From positions 62,001 to 126,000 of the forward strand of contig NZ_CP107854.1 in the NCBI RefSeq assembly GCF_036013525.1: a stretch of 64,000 nucleotides of DNA. Reading direction: 5' to 3'. The notes below the pieces were generated by a model. That model was given only the letters and a program-made list of their open reading frames with translations, did no database searches and had not been told where the DNA came from. Source of the DNA: Nonomuraea sp. NBC_00507. Lineage in GTDB: Bacteria > Actinomycetota > Actinomycetes > Streptosporangiales > Streptosporangiaceae. Of this stretch, positions 41,688 to 50,737 are shown one piece after another; position 1 is the stretch's first letter; the number at the start of each line of letters is the position of its first letter. Made by a program: the position numbers and the translations under genes.

Positions 41688-42389
41688 ATGAGCGAGGACC
41701 TGGCCGGCGTCTGGCCACTGCTCGGCATGCGCCTGAAGACGGCGCGCCTGGAGCTGGCGATAGCCGACACCCGCGACCTGATGAATCTCGCCCGCGCCTC
41801 CGGTGACATCCAACCCGCGGACGAACCCCGCTACCACAAGTCGTACCTGTACGAGCCGTCACCCGACCGGGAGCGGCACCTGCTGCAGAAGCACTGGCGG
41901 GCCCTGGCCCACTGGAAGCCGACGAGCTGGGACCTGCACCTGGCCATCCGCCTGGGCGGCGTCGCGATCGGCGTACAGAACATGTGGGCGAACAACTTCG
42001 CGGTCGTCCGCGACGTCGAGACCGGTTCGTGGATCACCCGTAGCCACCAAGGGCAGGGTTACGGCACCGAGGCCCGCGCCGCCATCCTCGAGTTCGCGTT
42101 CGCCCACCTGGGCGCGCTCGAAGCTCACACGTCGTACGTCAAAGGCAATATTGCCTCCGAGACCGTGTCGCGCAAGCTCGGCTACGTCTACAACGGCCGC
42201 CGCGCCTACGACCGCGACGGGGTCCGCACGATCGAGCACTGCATGCTGCTGGACGCGGCGGCCTGGGAGACGCACCGCGTGGCCGGTGTGTCAGTAGAGG
42301 GGGGTCACTCCCGCCTGTCTGGAGTTGTTCGGCGCCGCCTGACCCTGCGGCCTCTTGGACGACGCGGCGGGCGGGCACCGACAGCTTGA
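41688..42389 (+). CDS. GNAT (RimJ/RimL-type) acetyltransferase with frame-shifted tail
   Basis: The product has the GNAT acetyl-CoA loop SHQGQGYGTEARAA, VKGNIASETVSRKLGY and earlier LAIRLGGVAIGVQ strands, so it should acetylate an amine of a protein or small molecule. The as-read frame runs to 42389 (233 aa), but after HRVAGVSVEGG the tail is Arg-rich. Removing one G from the six-G run near 42299 gives VTPACLELFGAA and a stop at 42342, about 218 residues. ATG 41688 follows GAGGGACTG. Confidence 0.85.
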   Translation: MSEDLAGVWPLLGMRLKTARLELAIADTRDLMNLARASGDIQPADEPRYHKSYLYEPSPDRERHLLQKHWRALAHWKPTSWDLHLAIRLGGVAIGVQNMWANNFAVVRDVETGSWITRSHQGQGYGTEARAAILEFAFAHLGALEAHTSYVKGNIASETVSRKLGYVYNGRRAYDRDGVRTIEHCMLLDAAAWETHRVAGVSVEGGHSRLSGVVRRRLTLRPLGRRGGRAPTA

Positions 42390-42450
42390 CCTCGATGGAC
42401 TCCCACGGTGCCCCGAGCTCCACCTTCTCCGTCAGGACCTCTTCGGGTTG

Positions 42451-43272
42451 TCAGCTGAGCAGATGCAGAACCCGTTCGGCCTGGAGCTCCAAGGTGCCTG
42501 GCGGGTTGTGGGGCGTTGCTGGCCCATCGGGGCCAAGCATCAGGAACCATCCCATAGCGGACAGGCGGCGAAAGTCCCGTACCCGCTCGGCTTCCGGCTG
42601 ACTCAGGTCGATACAGGCCAGAAGTCGCTCTACGTCCAGGATACCGTCGACACGGGAGATATGCTCGGCCACCTCGCCAAGCTCGAAGGCTCGATCACTG
42701 CGACCCGAGTCTTCCCAGTCGACGAGCCGTACTCGGCGCTCCTGGTCATCCCACAGGTAATTGGCGTGGTTTCCGTCAGCCAACCCGAGAACAGGAGGCA
42801 ACGGGTTGGTGGTGAGCCTGTCAGGGGCGGATGAGGCCAGCCAGGCGACGCCTGCTCGGAACGCCTGCCGTACCAGAGAGTCGTCGCCCAGGTCAGGTTG
42901 CTTGTCAGCCCAGGCGCGGACCTTGTCCACGGCTGCGGCAGGCCGCCACGCGGCAGGCTCGAGCGCTGCAACCGCTTGAGCGGGGATCGCGTGGTGCAAT
43001 TGGTCCAGAGCGGCGGCCATCGCGCGGACTTGCTCGTCCATAGCGTGCTCGCCACGCAGAACGCGGCCGGGCAGCCTGGTCATCACGACCGTGGGGGGAC
43101 AGGCGTCGAGCGCGGCTCGGACAGGCGTGGCCGCAAGGCCAGGCGCGTGTTCGGCGAGGAGCTTCAGCGCCGCCCATTCCCGCTGGGGCTCTCCTCGACC
43201 CCACGACCTGAATCGCTTGATCACGAGGTCGTCGCCGAGTTCGATGTCGTGCGTGCTGAATCGATCCACCAT
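42451..43272 (-). CDS. phosphotransferase-fold (APH family) protein
   Basis: The 273-residue protein has the kinase-like core: VVMTRLPGRVL, the loop LADGNHANYLW (equivalent to HGDxxxxN but with the first His replaced) and VRLVDWEDSGRSDRAFELG. The Asp, Asn and DxE elements remain. Substrate unknown. It is convergent with the acetyltransferase gene. Confidence 0.82.
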   Translation of the reverse strand: MVDRFSTHDIELGDDLVIKRFRSWGRGEPQREWAALKLLAEHAPGLAATPVRAALDACPPTVVMTRLPGRVLRGEHAMDEQVRAMAAALDQLHHAIPAQAVAALEPAAWRPAAAVDKVRAWADKQPDLGDDSLVRQAFRAGVAWLASSAPDRLTTNPLPPVLGLADGNHANYLWDDQERRVRLVDWEDSGRSDRAFELGEVAEHISRVDGILDVERLLACIDLSQPEAERVRDFRRLSAMGWFLMLGPDGPATPHNPPGTLELQAERVLHLLS

Positions 43273-43655
43273 GCGCCCGCTCTACCCTCTCTGTCCCTCC
43301 CTCCGTTGAGGGGAAGGAAGAGATTACCGCAGCGCAGAGCTCTGTCATCGCACGAAGGACGATCTATCCAGCGTGTATTCAGCGTCGGCATCGAGCGGGA
43401 CTGGCCGTAGAGGCGAACCGCCGGACCGCTGCGCAGGCAAGCATGCAATCCCAATCACCGTGAGGGTATACACCCATCGTTGGCCAGCCCTTGGAACGGC
43501 CACAGCGGGTAGGCGCGCTTCTGAGATGCACATACAGCACCGCTCACGTCCCCACGTGCGTATTCAAAGAATGGCGGCGCCCGGTCGCCTTTGGTTAGGC
43601 TCGCCGGTTGCGTTGGGGATGTCGGAAAGAGCGTTGTCCGCACTGGGCCTGTCTG
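43273..43655. other. 383-bp intergenic region, no gene seen
   Basis: Frames here are short and low in coding character. The region lies between the start of the APH-like gene and the end of the XRE/TPR gene, both minus strand, so the promoter for the APH-like gene should be near 43280-43350. Confidence 0.45.
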
Positions 43656-44984
43656 TCAGCCTGCAAAGGCGATGCGCTCGCGGAGGTCGTGCACGGCAGG
43701 AAGTTCTTGGTGCGCGCGCATCGCCGCAGCCAGTTCACGAAGCGGGCCGATCGTGCGCTGCGAGCTGATTTCCATGGTGAGGTCGAGGGCCGCGTGAGCC
43801 GTGTCGCATGCCTGTTCAAGATGCCCCTGCCGTCGTTGGGCGTCAGCCTGCCGGACGAGGTATAGGGCGTGGGTGCGCACGGCGTTTCCGTTGAACATCC
43901 GAGCGGCGGCTGCGAAGGTGTTCTCGGCTTCCTCGGCGTGCCCCATAGCGAGCTCGGTGGAAGCTCGCGAGCCTTGGAACTCGCTCTCATCAAACCAGTA
44001 CGCCCACTCTGGTTCGTCGCCGGCGTTGCGGTTGGCGATGTGCAGAAGCTGCTCGGCCCGGTCAAGATCTTCCCAGCAGCCGTCGTCGCCTATGTGAGAT
44101 CGTGCGCGGGCTCGGCGTGCGTAGACGAGGGCTTCAACGCGTGCCGCGGCCTTGCCTCGAACCTCGGCCAATGCGGTACAGGCGAGGGACTCTGCCTCTG
44201 CGGGCCGGTCGCAGTTGTATGCGGCCGCTGCCCAGAAGGTGAGGATGTGAGCGCCCAGGAGCCGATCGTCTGCCGCGTGCGCGGCTTGCAGGGCGGTCCT
44301 GAACGTCCGATCATCGCAGCGATCATGGACGTCGAAGACGCCCCAGGCGCGCATCCTGGCGAGGTCCGCGGCGGCGGCGTACAGGCGTTGGCCATGCGCC
44401 AGCGTGTAACTGCGGTTCGATAACAGGTCAGCCACCATGGTAAGGGTGGCATCCGCTCGTGTGATCAGCGTCCCCCCGCCGTCGACGTCATCGGCGCGGC
44501 GAAGTTCACGCACCTGGCGTTCGATCAGGCTGATGGCTCCCTCGCCGAGGCGCCGGCCTGAGAGTTGTTCGGCGACCGCGGGGTCTGCGGTGACCCAACC
44601 GAAGAGGGTGGAGACGAGGGCTGCCGAGCTGTAGACGAAGGTCCGGCGGTGCATGTCACTCCCGACGGTTTCGATGATGGCCTCTCGGGCGCCGAGGCAG
44701 GTCCAGGGGTGATCGGGATTCTGTTGAAGGGGGTCGAAGGTGAGCCACTGCGGCCACGGATGCACGTCGATGAGTGCGGGATCAATGCCGAACAGTTCCG
44801 CCATCACCGTCTGAGCCAGCCGATCTGGCCTGCGCCCGTTTTCCCATCGTAGGACACCGTCTGGGCTTGTTCCCAGGGCTGCACCGCCGCGCGCGATGCT
44901 CAAGGTCACCAACTCTCGTGCGAGGTCGCGTCTGTTCATGTTGCGGACTTCCCGGGCGCACACCAGGTGAGGAACCTTCGCCAT
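43656..44984 (-). CDS. XRE-family regulator with TPR-like domain, probable controller of the nucleotide/sugar island
   Basis: The 442-residue protein starts with an HTH region (LARELVTLSIARGGAALGTS, WENGRRPDRLAQTVM), then helical TPR-like repeats (TALQAAHAADDRLLGAHILT, ALVYARRARARSHIGDD). ATG 44984 follows GAAAGGATC. A perfect 13-bp inverted repeat lies 82 bp upstream (45066-45105), between this gene and the divergent nucleotide/sugar genes. Autoregulation and control of that run are likely. Confidence 0.85.
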   Translation of the reverse strand: MAKVPHLVCAREVRNMNRRDLARELVTLSIARGGAALGTSPDGVLRWENGRRPDRLAQTVMAELFGIDPALIDVHPWPQWLTFDPLQQNPDHPWTCLGAREAIIETVGSDMHRRTFVYSSAALVSTLFGWVTADPAVAEQLSGRRLGEGAISLIERQVRELRRADDVDGGGTLITRADATLTMVADLLSNRSYTLAHGQRLYAAAADLARMRAWGVFDVHDRCDDRTFRTALQAAHAADDRLLGAHILTFWAAAAYNCDRPAEAESLACTALAEVRGKAAARVEALVYARRARARSHIGDDGCWEDLDRAEQLLHIANRNAGDEPEWAYWFDESEFQGSRASTELAMGHAEEAENTFAAAARMFNGNAVRTHALYLVRQADAQRRQGHLEQACDTAHAALDLTMEISSQRTIGPLRELAAAMRAHQELPAVHDLRERIAFAG

Positions 44985-45470
44985 GTTGGCTGATCCTTTC
45001 TCCGGGCTATAGCCGCGACCTAGGTGACGCCAGCGCACCGCGCCGGAAAGGGCTGGATGGCCACGGTTCAATCACATGCAATGAGTATATTACATGTGAT
45101 TGAACGGTTGTTCCTGCTAGCAGTGCGGGTACTACGACGACCGGCCCACCGGTGAACCCAGACTCCCGCCAACGTCTACCGTCCTCGACGGCGCCCAGCT
45201 CCTTGCCACGTGGCGGTGCTGTAAGGCGGGCTCTCCGCGTCCGTGGTGACCCTCGAATTGGGGGCGATGAGCCGCGCATGGTGGCCCGCCGCAAGGGTGT
45301 TTGCAGTGCTCCTTGAGTGCTCTTCAGCGCACAGGGCCAGCATCCCGCCAGAGGCTTCCGCGCCGGTTCGGCAGGCGGCAGCGTTGAACGCATACCGCCG
45401 AGGCCGTGGCGGTGATCCCTCGCCTGTCCTGCACCGATGTCCAGTACCTCTTTGTACCTGGAGCGCCCCG
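44985..45470. other. 486-bp divergent intergenic region
   Basis: Contains the inverted repeat at 45066-45105, which is the only AT-rich part. From 45106 to 45470 I see open frames but none with a ribosome binding site or family signal. GGAGCGCCCCG just before 45471 is the ribosome binding site of the kinase gene. Confidence 0.5.
45066..45105. promoter_or_regulatory. perfect 13-bp inverted repeat, operator candidate
   Basis: GTTCAATCACATG (45066-45078) and CATGTGATTGAAC (45093-45105) are exact reverse complements with a 14-bp AT-rich spacer. The left arm continues into CATGCAAT, linking it to the CATGCAATAGACT sites at 14432 and 18195. It lies between the XRE/TPR gene (minus) and the nucleotide/sugar run (plus). 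Confidence 0.75.
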
Positions 45471-46025
45471 ATGCGACTAGCACTGCATGGACCGCCCGGA
45501 TCGGGCAAGTCCACTCTGGCCCGGCTTCTCGTAGAAGAGTTCAGCCGGCTCAATCGACCGACTGTGGTAGTGAAGCTGGCCGCACCGCTCTACCAGCTCC
45601 AGTCGCTGGTCTACACCGTGGCCGGCGAGCCGATGCTCGACCCCACCATGCAAGACGGCCAACTCCTTAACGACCTAGCCGCTCATCTGCGCCGCATCAA
45701 CCCCGACGCCCTAACCGACAACTTCGCTCGTCGCGTGCGGCAGGCCGCCACGCGCTACCCCGAAGCGGTCCTGCTGTGTGACGACATGCGAGCCCCGGAC
45801 GCCGCCACCCTGGTGGACCTCGGCTTCCATCTCGTTCGTGTCCACGCCGCCCAGGAGCTGCGCCTCGGCCGCAAGAACCTGCGTGGAGACCTGACAGCCG
45901 GACAAGACGACCATCCCACCGAGGCCTCGGTCGCCCTTGACTCCCACCACGACGTCCGCAACGACGGCGGACTCGAGGACCTGCGCCAGGCCGCTAGAAC
46001 GTTGGCACGGCAGGTGGCCTCATGA
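45471..46025 (+). CDS. P-loop nucleotide kinase-like protein
   Basis: The 184-residue product has Walker A GPPGSGKSTLARLL at 7-20, a lid-like region RLGRKNLRGD and overall size of a (deoxy)nucleoside monophosphate kinase, such as phage dNMP kinases or adenylate-kinase-like enzymes. Exact substrate not deducible. ATG 45471 follows GGAGCGCCCCG; the stop overlaps the first dCTP-deaminase-like gene. First gene of the nucleotide/sugar run. Confidence 0.75.
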   Translation: MRLALHGPPGSGKSTLARLLVEEFSRLNRPTVVVKLAAPLYQLQSLVYTVAGEPMLDPTMQDGQLLNDLAAHLRRINPDALTDNFARRVRQAATRYPEAVLLCDDMRAPDAATLVDLGFHLVRVHAAQELRLGRKNLRGDLTAGQDDHPTEASVALDSHHDVRNDGGLEDLRQAARTLARQVAS

Positions 46026-46549
46026 TCCTGACCGGGCCGGAGATCGCCCGCCGACGGGAACTGGGCGAAATCACCCTGGAGCCGTTCCGCGACGACTTCG
46101 TCAACCCGTGCAGCTTCAACTACCGGCTCGGGCCGACACTGCGCACCCACGACAGCACGGTGATTGACCCTCGCGAGCCGCACCCGCTGCGTGAGCTCGT
46201 CATTCCCGAGGACGGCATCGTCCTGCAACCCCGCCGCATCTATCTGGGCACCACCGTCGAGCGCATCGGTGGGACGGACACCGTTCCCACCTTGATCGGA
46301 CGGTCCTCCGTCGGCCGGCTCGGCGTCTTTGTGCAATTCGCCGCAGACCTCGGCAACACGGGCGCCGCCCACCACTGGACGTTGGAGATCGAGGTGGTTC
46401 AACCGGTCCGGGTCTATGCCGGGATGGTCATCGGCCAGATCAGCTTCTGGACCACCACCGGTGACATCAGCCTCTACCGCGGCCATTTCGGCCGCTTTGA
46501 CCAGGCCACCACACCCCCGCCCAGCCACCTGGCCAAGTGCTGCCACTGA
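46022..46549 (+). CDS. dCTP deaminase-like protein 1
   Basis: The 175-residue product matches Dcd: ILTGPEIARRRELGE, NPCSFNYRLGPTL, GRSSVGRLG, and WTLEIEV with the catalytic Glu (Glu138 in E. coli Dcd), then VYAGMVIGQISFW. The arginine/serine site motif is intact, so deamination of a cytosine nucleotide to a uracil nucleotide is plausible. ATG overlaps the kinase stop. A paralogue follows directly. Confidence 0.88.
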   Translation: MILTGPEIARRRELGEITLEPFRDDFVNPCSFNYRLGPTLRTHDSTVIDPREPHPLRELVIPEDGIVLQPRRIYLGTTVERIGGTDTVPTLIGRSSVGRLGVFVQFAADLGNTGAAHHWTLEIEVVQPVRVYAGMVIGQISFWTTTGDISLYRGHFGRFDQATTPPPSHLAKCCH

Positions 46550-46578
46550 CCCGTCGTTCCCCCGATCGGAGTTGTATC

Positions 46579-47121
46579 GTGTCGATCCTCACCGGGCCGG
46601 AGATCGTTCGCCGTCGCGAAACTGGCGAGCTGACCCTCGAACCCTTCAACCCTGACCACGTCAACCCCAACAGCTACAACCTGACGCTCGGCCCCACCCT
46701 GGTCTGTTACACCAGCGACGTCCTGGACACGCGTCGGCCCAACCCGACCACCGAGATCACGATCCCGGACGACGGGATGATGCTGCGCCCCGACCGCGTC
46801 TATCTGGGCTCCAGCGTGGAGGTGATCGGCAGCGACTGCCTGGCGCCGATCGTCAAGGCACGCTCGGGCACCGCACGCTTGGGCATGTACGTGCACATGA
46901 CCGCCGACCTGATCGACATCGGCTCGTGCGGACAGACCACCTTCCAGATCCACGTCGTGGAACCGTTGCGCATCTACGCCGGAATGGTGCTCGCCCAAGT
47001 CACCTTCTGGGAACCGGTAGGACGCATCCAGCTTTACAACGGCAAGTACCAGAACTCGCGAGGCCCTCAACCATCGAAGATCCACTATGACCACGGCACG
47101 TTGGCGGGAGTGGGCGCATGA
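46579..47121 (+). CDS. dCTP deaminase-like protein 2, catalytic Glu replaced
   Basis: A paralogue of the preceding gene (ILTGPEIVRRRETGELTLEP; NPNSYNLTLGPTL; IYAGMVLAQVTFW). Two key sites differ: GRSSVGRLG is ARSGTARLG, and the LEIEV block is FQIHV, so the catalytic Glu becomes Gln. In E. coli Dcd this Glu is needed for deamination. The protein may bind a nucleotide without deaminating it, regulate copy 1 in a mixed trimer, or have another activity. GTG 46579 follows CGGAG; 180 residues. Confidence 0.85.
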   Translation: MSILTGPEIVRRRETGELTLEPFNPDHVNPNSYNLTLGPTLVCYTSDVLDTRRPNPTTEITIPDDGMMLRPDRVYLGSSVEVIGSDCLAPIVKARSGTARLGMYVHMTADLIDIGSCGQTTFQIHVVEPLRIYAGMVLAQVTFWEPVGRIQLYNGKYQNSRGPQPSKIHYDHGTLAGVGA

Positions 47122-47579
47122 CGTCGACCGCCGTCACCGATCCCGCGTCTCGCTGCCCCGACCCCGTAGCGCGCCGCCTGGTCACCGAGGCATTTACCGC
47201 GATCCGGCGCGTCTATGTGCCTGAGCGGCACCAGATTGCCGCCGCGGTGCTTGCGGATGGCCAGGTCTACCTCGGGCTCCACCTGGACGCCATGGTCGGG
47301 CGGGCCGCCATGTGCGCCGAACCCGCCGCGGTCGCGGCTGCCCGCCTCGTTACCAACGCCCCGCTGACGGCGATTGCCGCCGTTCGCTACCCAAAGCCAA
47401 GCGAGAGCGTCGGGCCGCGCATCGTCCCGCCCTGCGGGCTGTGCCGCGAACTGCTCATCGACCACGGCGGCCCATCGATGACCACGGTGCTCGACCACGG
47501 CGGGACCGGCGTGCTAGTCCCGCTCAGCGACCTGCTGCCGCACAAGTACATCGGCACCAAGTGGGCCGCCGCCCGCTGA
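47118..47579 (+). CDS. cytidine deaminase-family protein
   Basis: The 153-residue protein has the zinc site of the cytidine/blasticidin-S deaminase family: CAEPAA (Cys and catalytic Glu) and PPCGLCREL (two Cys), with C-terminal KYIGTKW. It could deaminate a cytosine nucleoside or a modified one. ATG overlaps the preceding stop. The pairing with Dcd-like genes points to cytosine-to-uracil conversion as a theme of the operon. Confidence 0.85.
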   Translation: MTSTAVTDPASRCPDPVARRLVTEAFTAIRRVYVPERHQIAAAVLADGQVYLGLHLDAMVGRAAMCAEPAAVAAARLVTNAPLTAIAAVRYPKPSESVGPRIVPPCGLCRELLIDHGGPSMTTVLDHGGTGVLVPLSDLLPHKYIGTKWAAAR

Positions 47580-47619
47580 CATCGCGCCATCTCACCCCGA
47601 CCACGAGGCCACCACTGCC

Positions 47620-48519
47620 ATGGACTTTCGCACGCCGCTCCTCGATCGGCTCGCCACCGCGGTGATCCCCGATCAGCACTTCGAGCTGTCGGCCGACGAC
47701 GCCCGCGACGTCTACTTCACCGACACCCGCATGCTGGATGCCACCCAACTGGCCCACCACCGCTACCGCACCAACCCGCTGGCTCTGCACGACCATCTGC
47801 TTCAGGCGCTCGACTTGCGCGGCACCGAAGAGTTGCTGGACCTCGGCTGCGGCAACGGCTTCCTTATCGAGCAGATCCGCCCTCACCTGGCGGCCGGTCA
47901 TGTGGTGGGCCTGGACATCGCTCCCGGCGTGCTGGCGGCCGCCCGCCAGCGTCTGACTGGCGTCGCTACCCCGTGCGACTGGGTCGAGGGCAGCGCCGAT
48001 GATCTGTCGATGTTCACCGACCGCAGCTTCGACCGCGTCATGGCGGTTTACATGGCCCACTACGTACCTGACCTTCAGCGATGCTTCGCCGAAGTTCGGC
48101 GCGTGTTGCGCCCCGGTGGCCGTTTCCTCCTCGCGACCGACCACCCCGAGTCCATGGTGGAGATGTACGCCGTGCACTTTTCCGCGCTGCGGGAAATGAA
48201 CGCCCCCCGCCACCTGTTCCGCGCCACGCCCAAGGCCCGCATTTCGCTGGACAACGGCGCCGAGCAGCTCACCCCGCACTTCGCTCACGTCGAGCGGCGC
48301 ACGTGGCAAGACCAACTCCAATTCGCCGATCCCGAACCTTTTCTGGCCTTCTACCGCGGCCACAACTACTGCTGCGCCGCGAGCAGGCCAGGGCGGGACC
48401 TGCCCGCAGAGTTCTTCACCGAATTGGAAGACCGCGTGCGCCGCAAGGTTCAGTCCGTGATCCGCACTAGCGACTACTTCGCCCTCACCAAGTTCACCGG
48501 CACCTTCGTCTGCTGGTGA
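47620..48519 (+). CDS. class I SAM-dependent methyltransferase
   Basis: The 299-residue protein has motif I LDLGCGNGFLIEQ near 73, GLDIAPGVLAAARQ, a post-I VEGSADDLS, and the VLRPGGRFLLATDHPE strand. This is the small-molecule methyltransferase type. The substrate is unknown; a sugar, nucleoside or acid is suggested by neighbours. ATG 47620, 41 bp behind the deaminase gene. Confidence 0.85.
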   Translation: MDFRTPLLDRLATAVIPDQHFELSADDARDVYFTDTRMLDATQLAHHRYRTNPLALHDHLLQALDLRGTEELLDLGCGNGFLIEQIRPHLAAGHVVGLDIAPGVLAAARQRLTGVATPCDWVEGSADDLSMFTDRSFDRVMAVYMAHYVPDLQRCFAEVRRVLRPGGRFLLATDHPESMVEMYAVHFSALREMNAPRHLFRATPKARISLDNGAEQLTPHFAHVERRTWQDQLQFADPEPFLAFYRGHNYCCAASRPGRDLPAEFFTELEDRVRRKVQSVIRTSDYFALTKFTGTFVCW

Positions 48520-48539
48520 CCTATCGAAACGGAGACCTC

Positions 48540-49619
48540 GTGACGCCTGCTCACCTCGACGACCTGCGCGGAGCCCGCGTGCTGATCACCGGCGGCGCCG
48601 GTTTCATTGGCACAGCCGTCCGCCGAATCCTCAACGCCGTGGGCGCCGCCCCCGCACTCCTGGACAACCTGAGCGCCTACGAGCCGACCACCCTCAGCCT
48701 GCTCGGCACCGGTCCAGACGACCCACAGCTGACCGTCGGTGACATCTGCGACGAAACCCTGGTGCGCGACATGGTGGCTCAGGCGGACTACGTCATCCAC
48801 GCCGCCGCCCATTCCACCGTCGGCGGCTGCGCCACCAACCCCGCCACACACTTCCATTCCAACCTCGCCGGCACCGACACGGTCCTGCGCGCCGTCGCCG
48901 AAACCCCCGGCGTGCGACGCTTCGTGCTGCTGTCTACAGCTCAGGTCTACGGCAGCGGAGATCCGCACGCCGATCCCGACCAGATTCGCCTCTTCACCGA
49001 AGATCAGCCCGTCCGCCCGCTCAACCTGTACGCCAGCGCCAAAGTGTGGGCGGAATTCCACACTAGGCAGCTGCTGGCCCCGGCTGGCCGAGACTTCACG
49101 GTGCTGCGCCCGTTCAGCGTCTATGGTCCAGGCCAGGTACCTAAGCCGGCCGCACCCTCCTGGGTGATCGCCCAGTTCACCATGTACGCCGCTCTCGGCC
49201 AGGAGCTTATCCTCAACAACGGCGGCCGCCAGGTCCGAGACTTCCTCTACCGAGACGATGCTGCGGAGGCCGTTACCCGATCCTTGCTCGCCCCCGCGGC
49301 AAGCGGCCAGACCCTCAACCTCGGCACCGGCACAGCCACCTCCATCCGCACCGTGGCTGGCCATGTCCGGGCACACTTCCCCGAAACCGAGGTCGTCGAC
49401 GCCCCCCGTCCCGCGCAGGACCCCCTCGGCGGCCGCGCCGACATCACCCGCTCGACCAGCGTCCTGGCGTGGATGCCAAAGGTGTCCGTCACCGAGGGCA
49501 TCGCCCGCTACGTCGAGTGGGTCAGCACCACACCAGCGGCAATCCCCCCGTGGCTGCGCGAGGAGACCAGCCAGAGCCGGATCACGGCCTGGAACTCATC
49601 GGCTGCTTCCCGCCCCTGA
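48540..49619 (+). CDS. NAD-dependent nucleotide-sugar epimerase/dehydratase
   Basis: An extended SDR protein of 359 residues: GGAGFIG near the N-terminus, the catalytic STAQVYG and YASAK (Y-x-x-x-K), and the C-terminal VRDFLYRDDAAEAV typical of UDP-glucose-4-epimerase/dTDP-glucose-dehydratase relatives. GTG 48540 with GGAG is preferred; GTG 48516 overlaps the methyltransferase stop. It probably alters an NDP-sugar donor. Confidence 0.88.
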   Translation: MTPAHLDDLRGARVLITGGAGFIGTAVRRILNAVGAAPALLDNLSAYEPTTLSLLGTGPDDPQLTVGDICDETLVRDMVAQADYVIHAAAHSTVGGCATNPATHFHSNLAGTDTVLRAVAETPGVRRFVLLSTAQVYGSGDPHADPDQIRLFTEDQPVRPLNLYASAKVWAEFHTRQLLAPAGRDFTVLRPFSVYGPGQVPKPAAPSWVIAQFTMYAALGQELILNNGGRQVRDFLYRDDAAEAVTRSLLAPAASGQTLNLGTGTATSIRTVAGHVRAHFPETEVVDAPRPAQDPLGGRADITRSTSVLAWMPKVSVTEGIARYVEWVSTTPAAIPPWLREETSQSRITAWNSSAASRP

Positions 49620-49694
49620 CTCTGACTCGGGACCCGAACGGCGCTCACCAGCGCGTACGGGTCCCAGCCTCCTACCCGTAACGGAGATCGTGCT

Positions 49695-50699
49695 GTGAAA
49701 AAGCTGCGCACTGCAGTGATCGGCCTTGGTTGGGCGGGCACCGTTCACGCCCAAGCGCTGGCCACCATGCCGGGGATCGACCTCATCGCCCTGGCCGACC
49801 CCGATCCGGCCCGGCGCGCCGCCTTTCCCGGCCTACGCACCGTCAAATGCATCAGCGACCTGCTGGATTTGGGCCTGGACTACTGCGTTGTCGCGACACC
49901 GACCGCGACACACGAAACCATCGCACTCCGTCTCGCGGACGCCGGCATCTCCTCCCTGATCGAAAAACCCCTCGCCCCGACGTTGGAGGCCGCCTGGCGC
50001 ATCGGCGACGCCTTCCAGCGCGCCAGCGTGATCGCAGCCGTCGGCCACACCGAGCGCCACAACGCCGCCACCGCAGAACTCGCCCGCCGCCTACGCAGCG
50101 GCGAATTCGGCACCCTGTGGCAGATCACCACCTGCCGACAAGGCCCCCACCCTGGCCGCATCAGCGACGTCGGCGTCGCCCGCGACCTGGCTGTTCACGA
50201 CCTCGACCTCGCCGCCTGGCTCGCTCAGCAACCCATCACATCGATCACGGCCGCCGTCGCGTGCATCGTCGGCCCGCACGAGGACACCGCCACCGCGACC
50301 GCGCGCCTGCACAACGGCCTGCTCTCCCACCTTCACGCCAACTGGATCACTCCCTTTAAACACCGCACCCTCCAGGTTCACACCCCAGCAGGGGTCCTGA
50401 CCGCCGATGCGGTGAATCTCACCCTGACGCTCCACCCCAACACGGCATCACAGCGCAACACGGAAACATTCGTCGACGTGCACGCTGGTCAGGCTCAATC
50501 CCTGCCCGTACCCGACCGCCCAGCCCCTTTCACCGTCGAAAACCAGATAATGCGCGACGCGCTACACGGCCACGGCACCGACGGCCTCGTCACCCTCGCC
50601 GACGGCGCCGCCGCCGTGGCCGCCACCGAGGCCCTACTCACCGCCGCCCGCACCGGCCAGGCGACCAACGTCATGCACCGCCAAACCGTTCCCGCCTGA
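49695..50699 (+). CDS. Gfo/Idh/MocA-family oxidoreductase
   Basis: The 334-residue protein has the N-terminal Rossmann VIGLGWAGTVHAQAL, ATPTATHETIALRLADAG and the conserved EKPLAPT (catalytic Lys), then a C-terminal beta-sheet domain. Members oxidise or reduce sugars and NDP-sugars with NAD(P). Start GTG 49695. Together with the epimerase it suggests synthesis of an unusual sugar. Confidence 0.88.
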   Translation: MKKLRTAVIGLGWAGTVHAQALATMPGIDLIALADPDPARRAAFPGLRTVKCISDLLDLGLDYCVVATPTATHETIALRLADAGISSLIEKPLAPTLEAAWRIGDAFQRASVIAAVGHTERHNAATAELARRLRSGEFGTLWQITTCRQGPHPGRISDVGVARDLAVHDLDLAAWLAQQPITSITAAVACIVGPHEDTATATARLHNGLLSHLHANWITPFKHRTLQVHTPAGVLTADAVNLTLTLHPNTASQRNTETFVDVHAGQAQSLPVPDRPAPFTVENQIMRDALHGHGTDGLVTLADGAAAVAATEALLTAARTGQATNVMHRQTVPA

Positions 50700-50737
50700 C
50701 CTCTCCACCTTCACGCCGCCGACCACAAGGACCAGCC

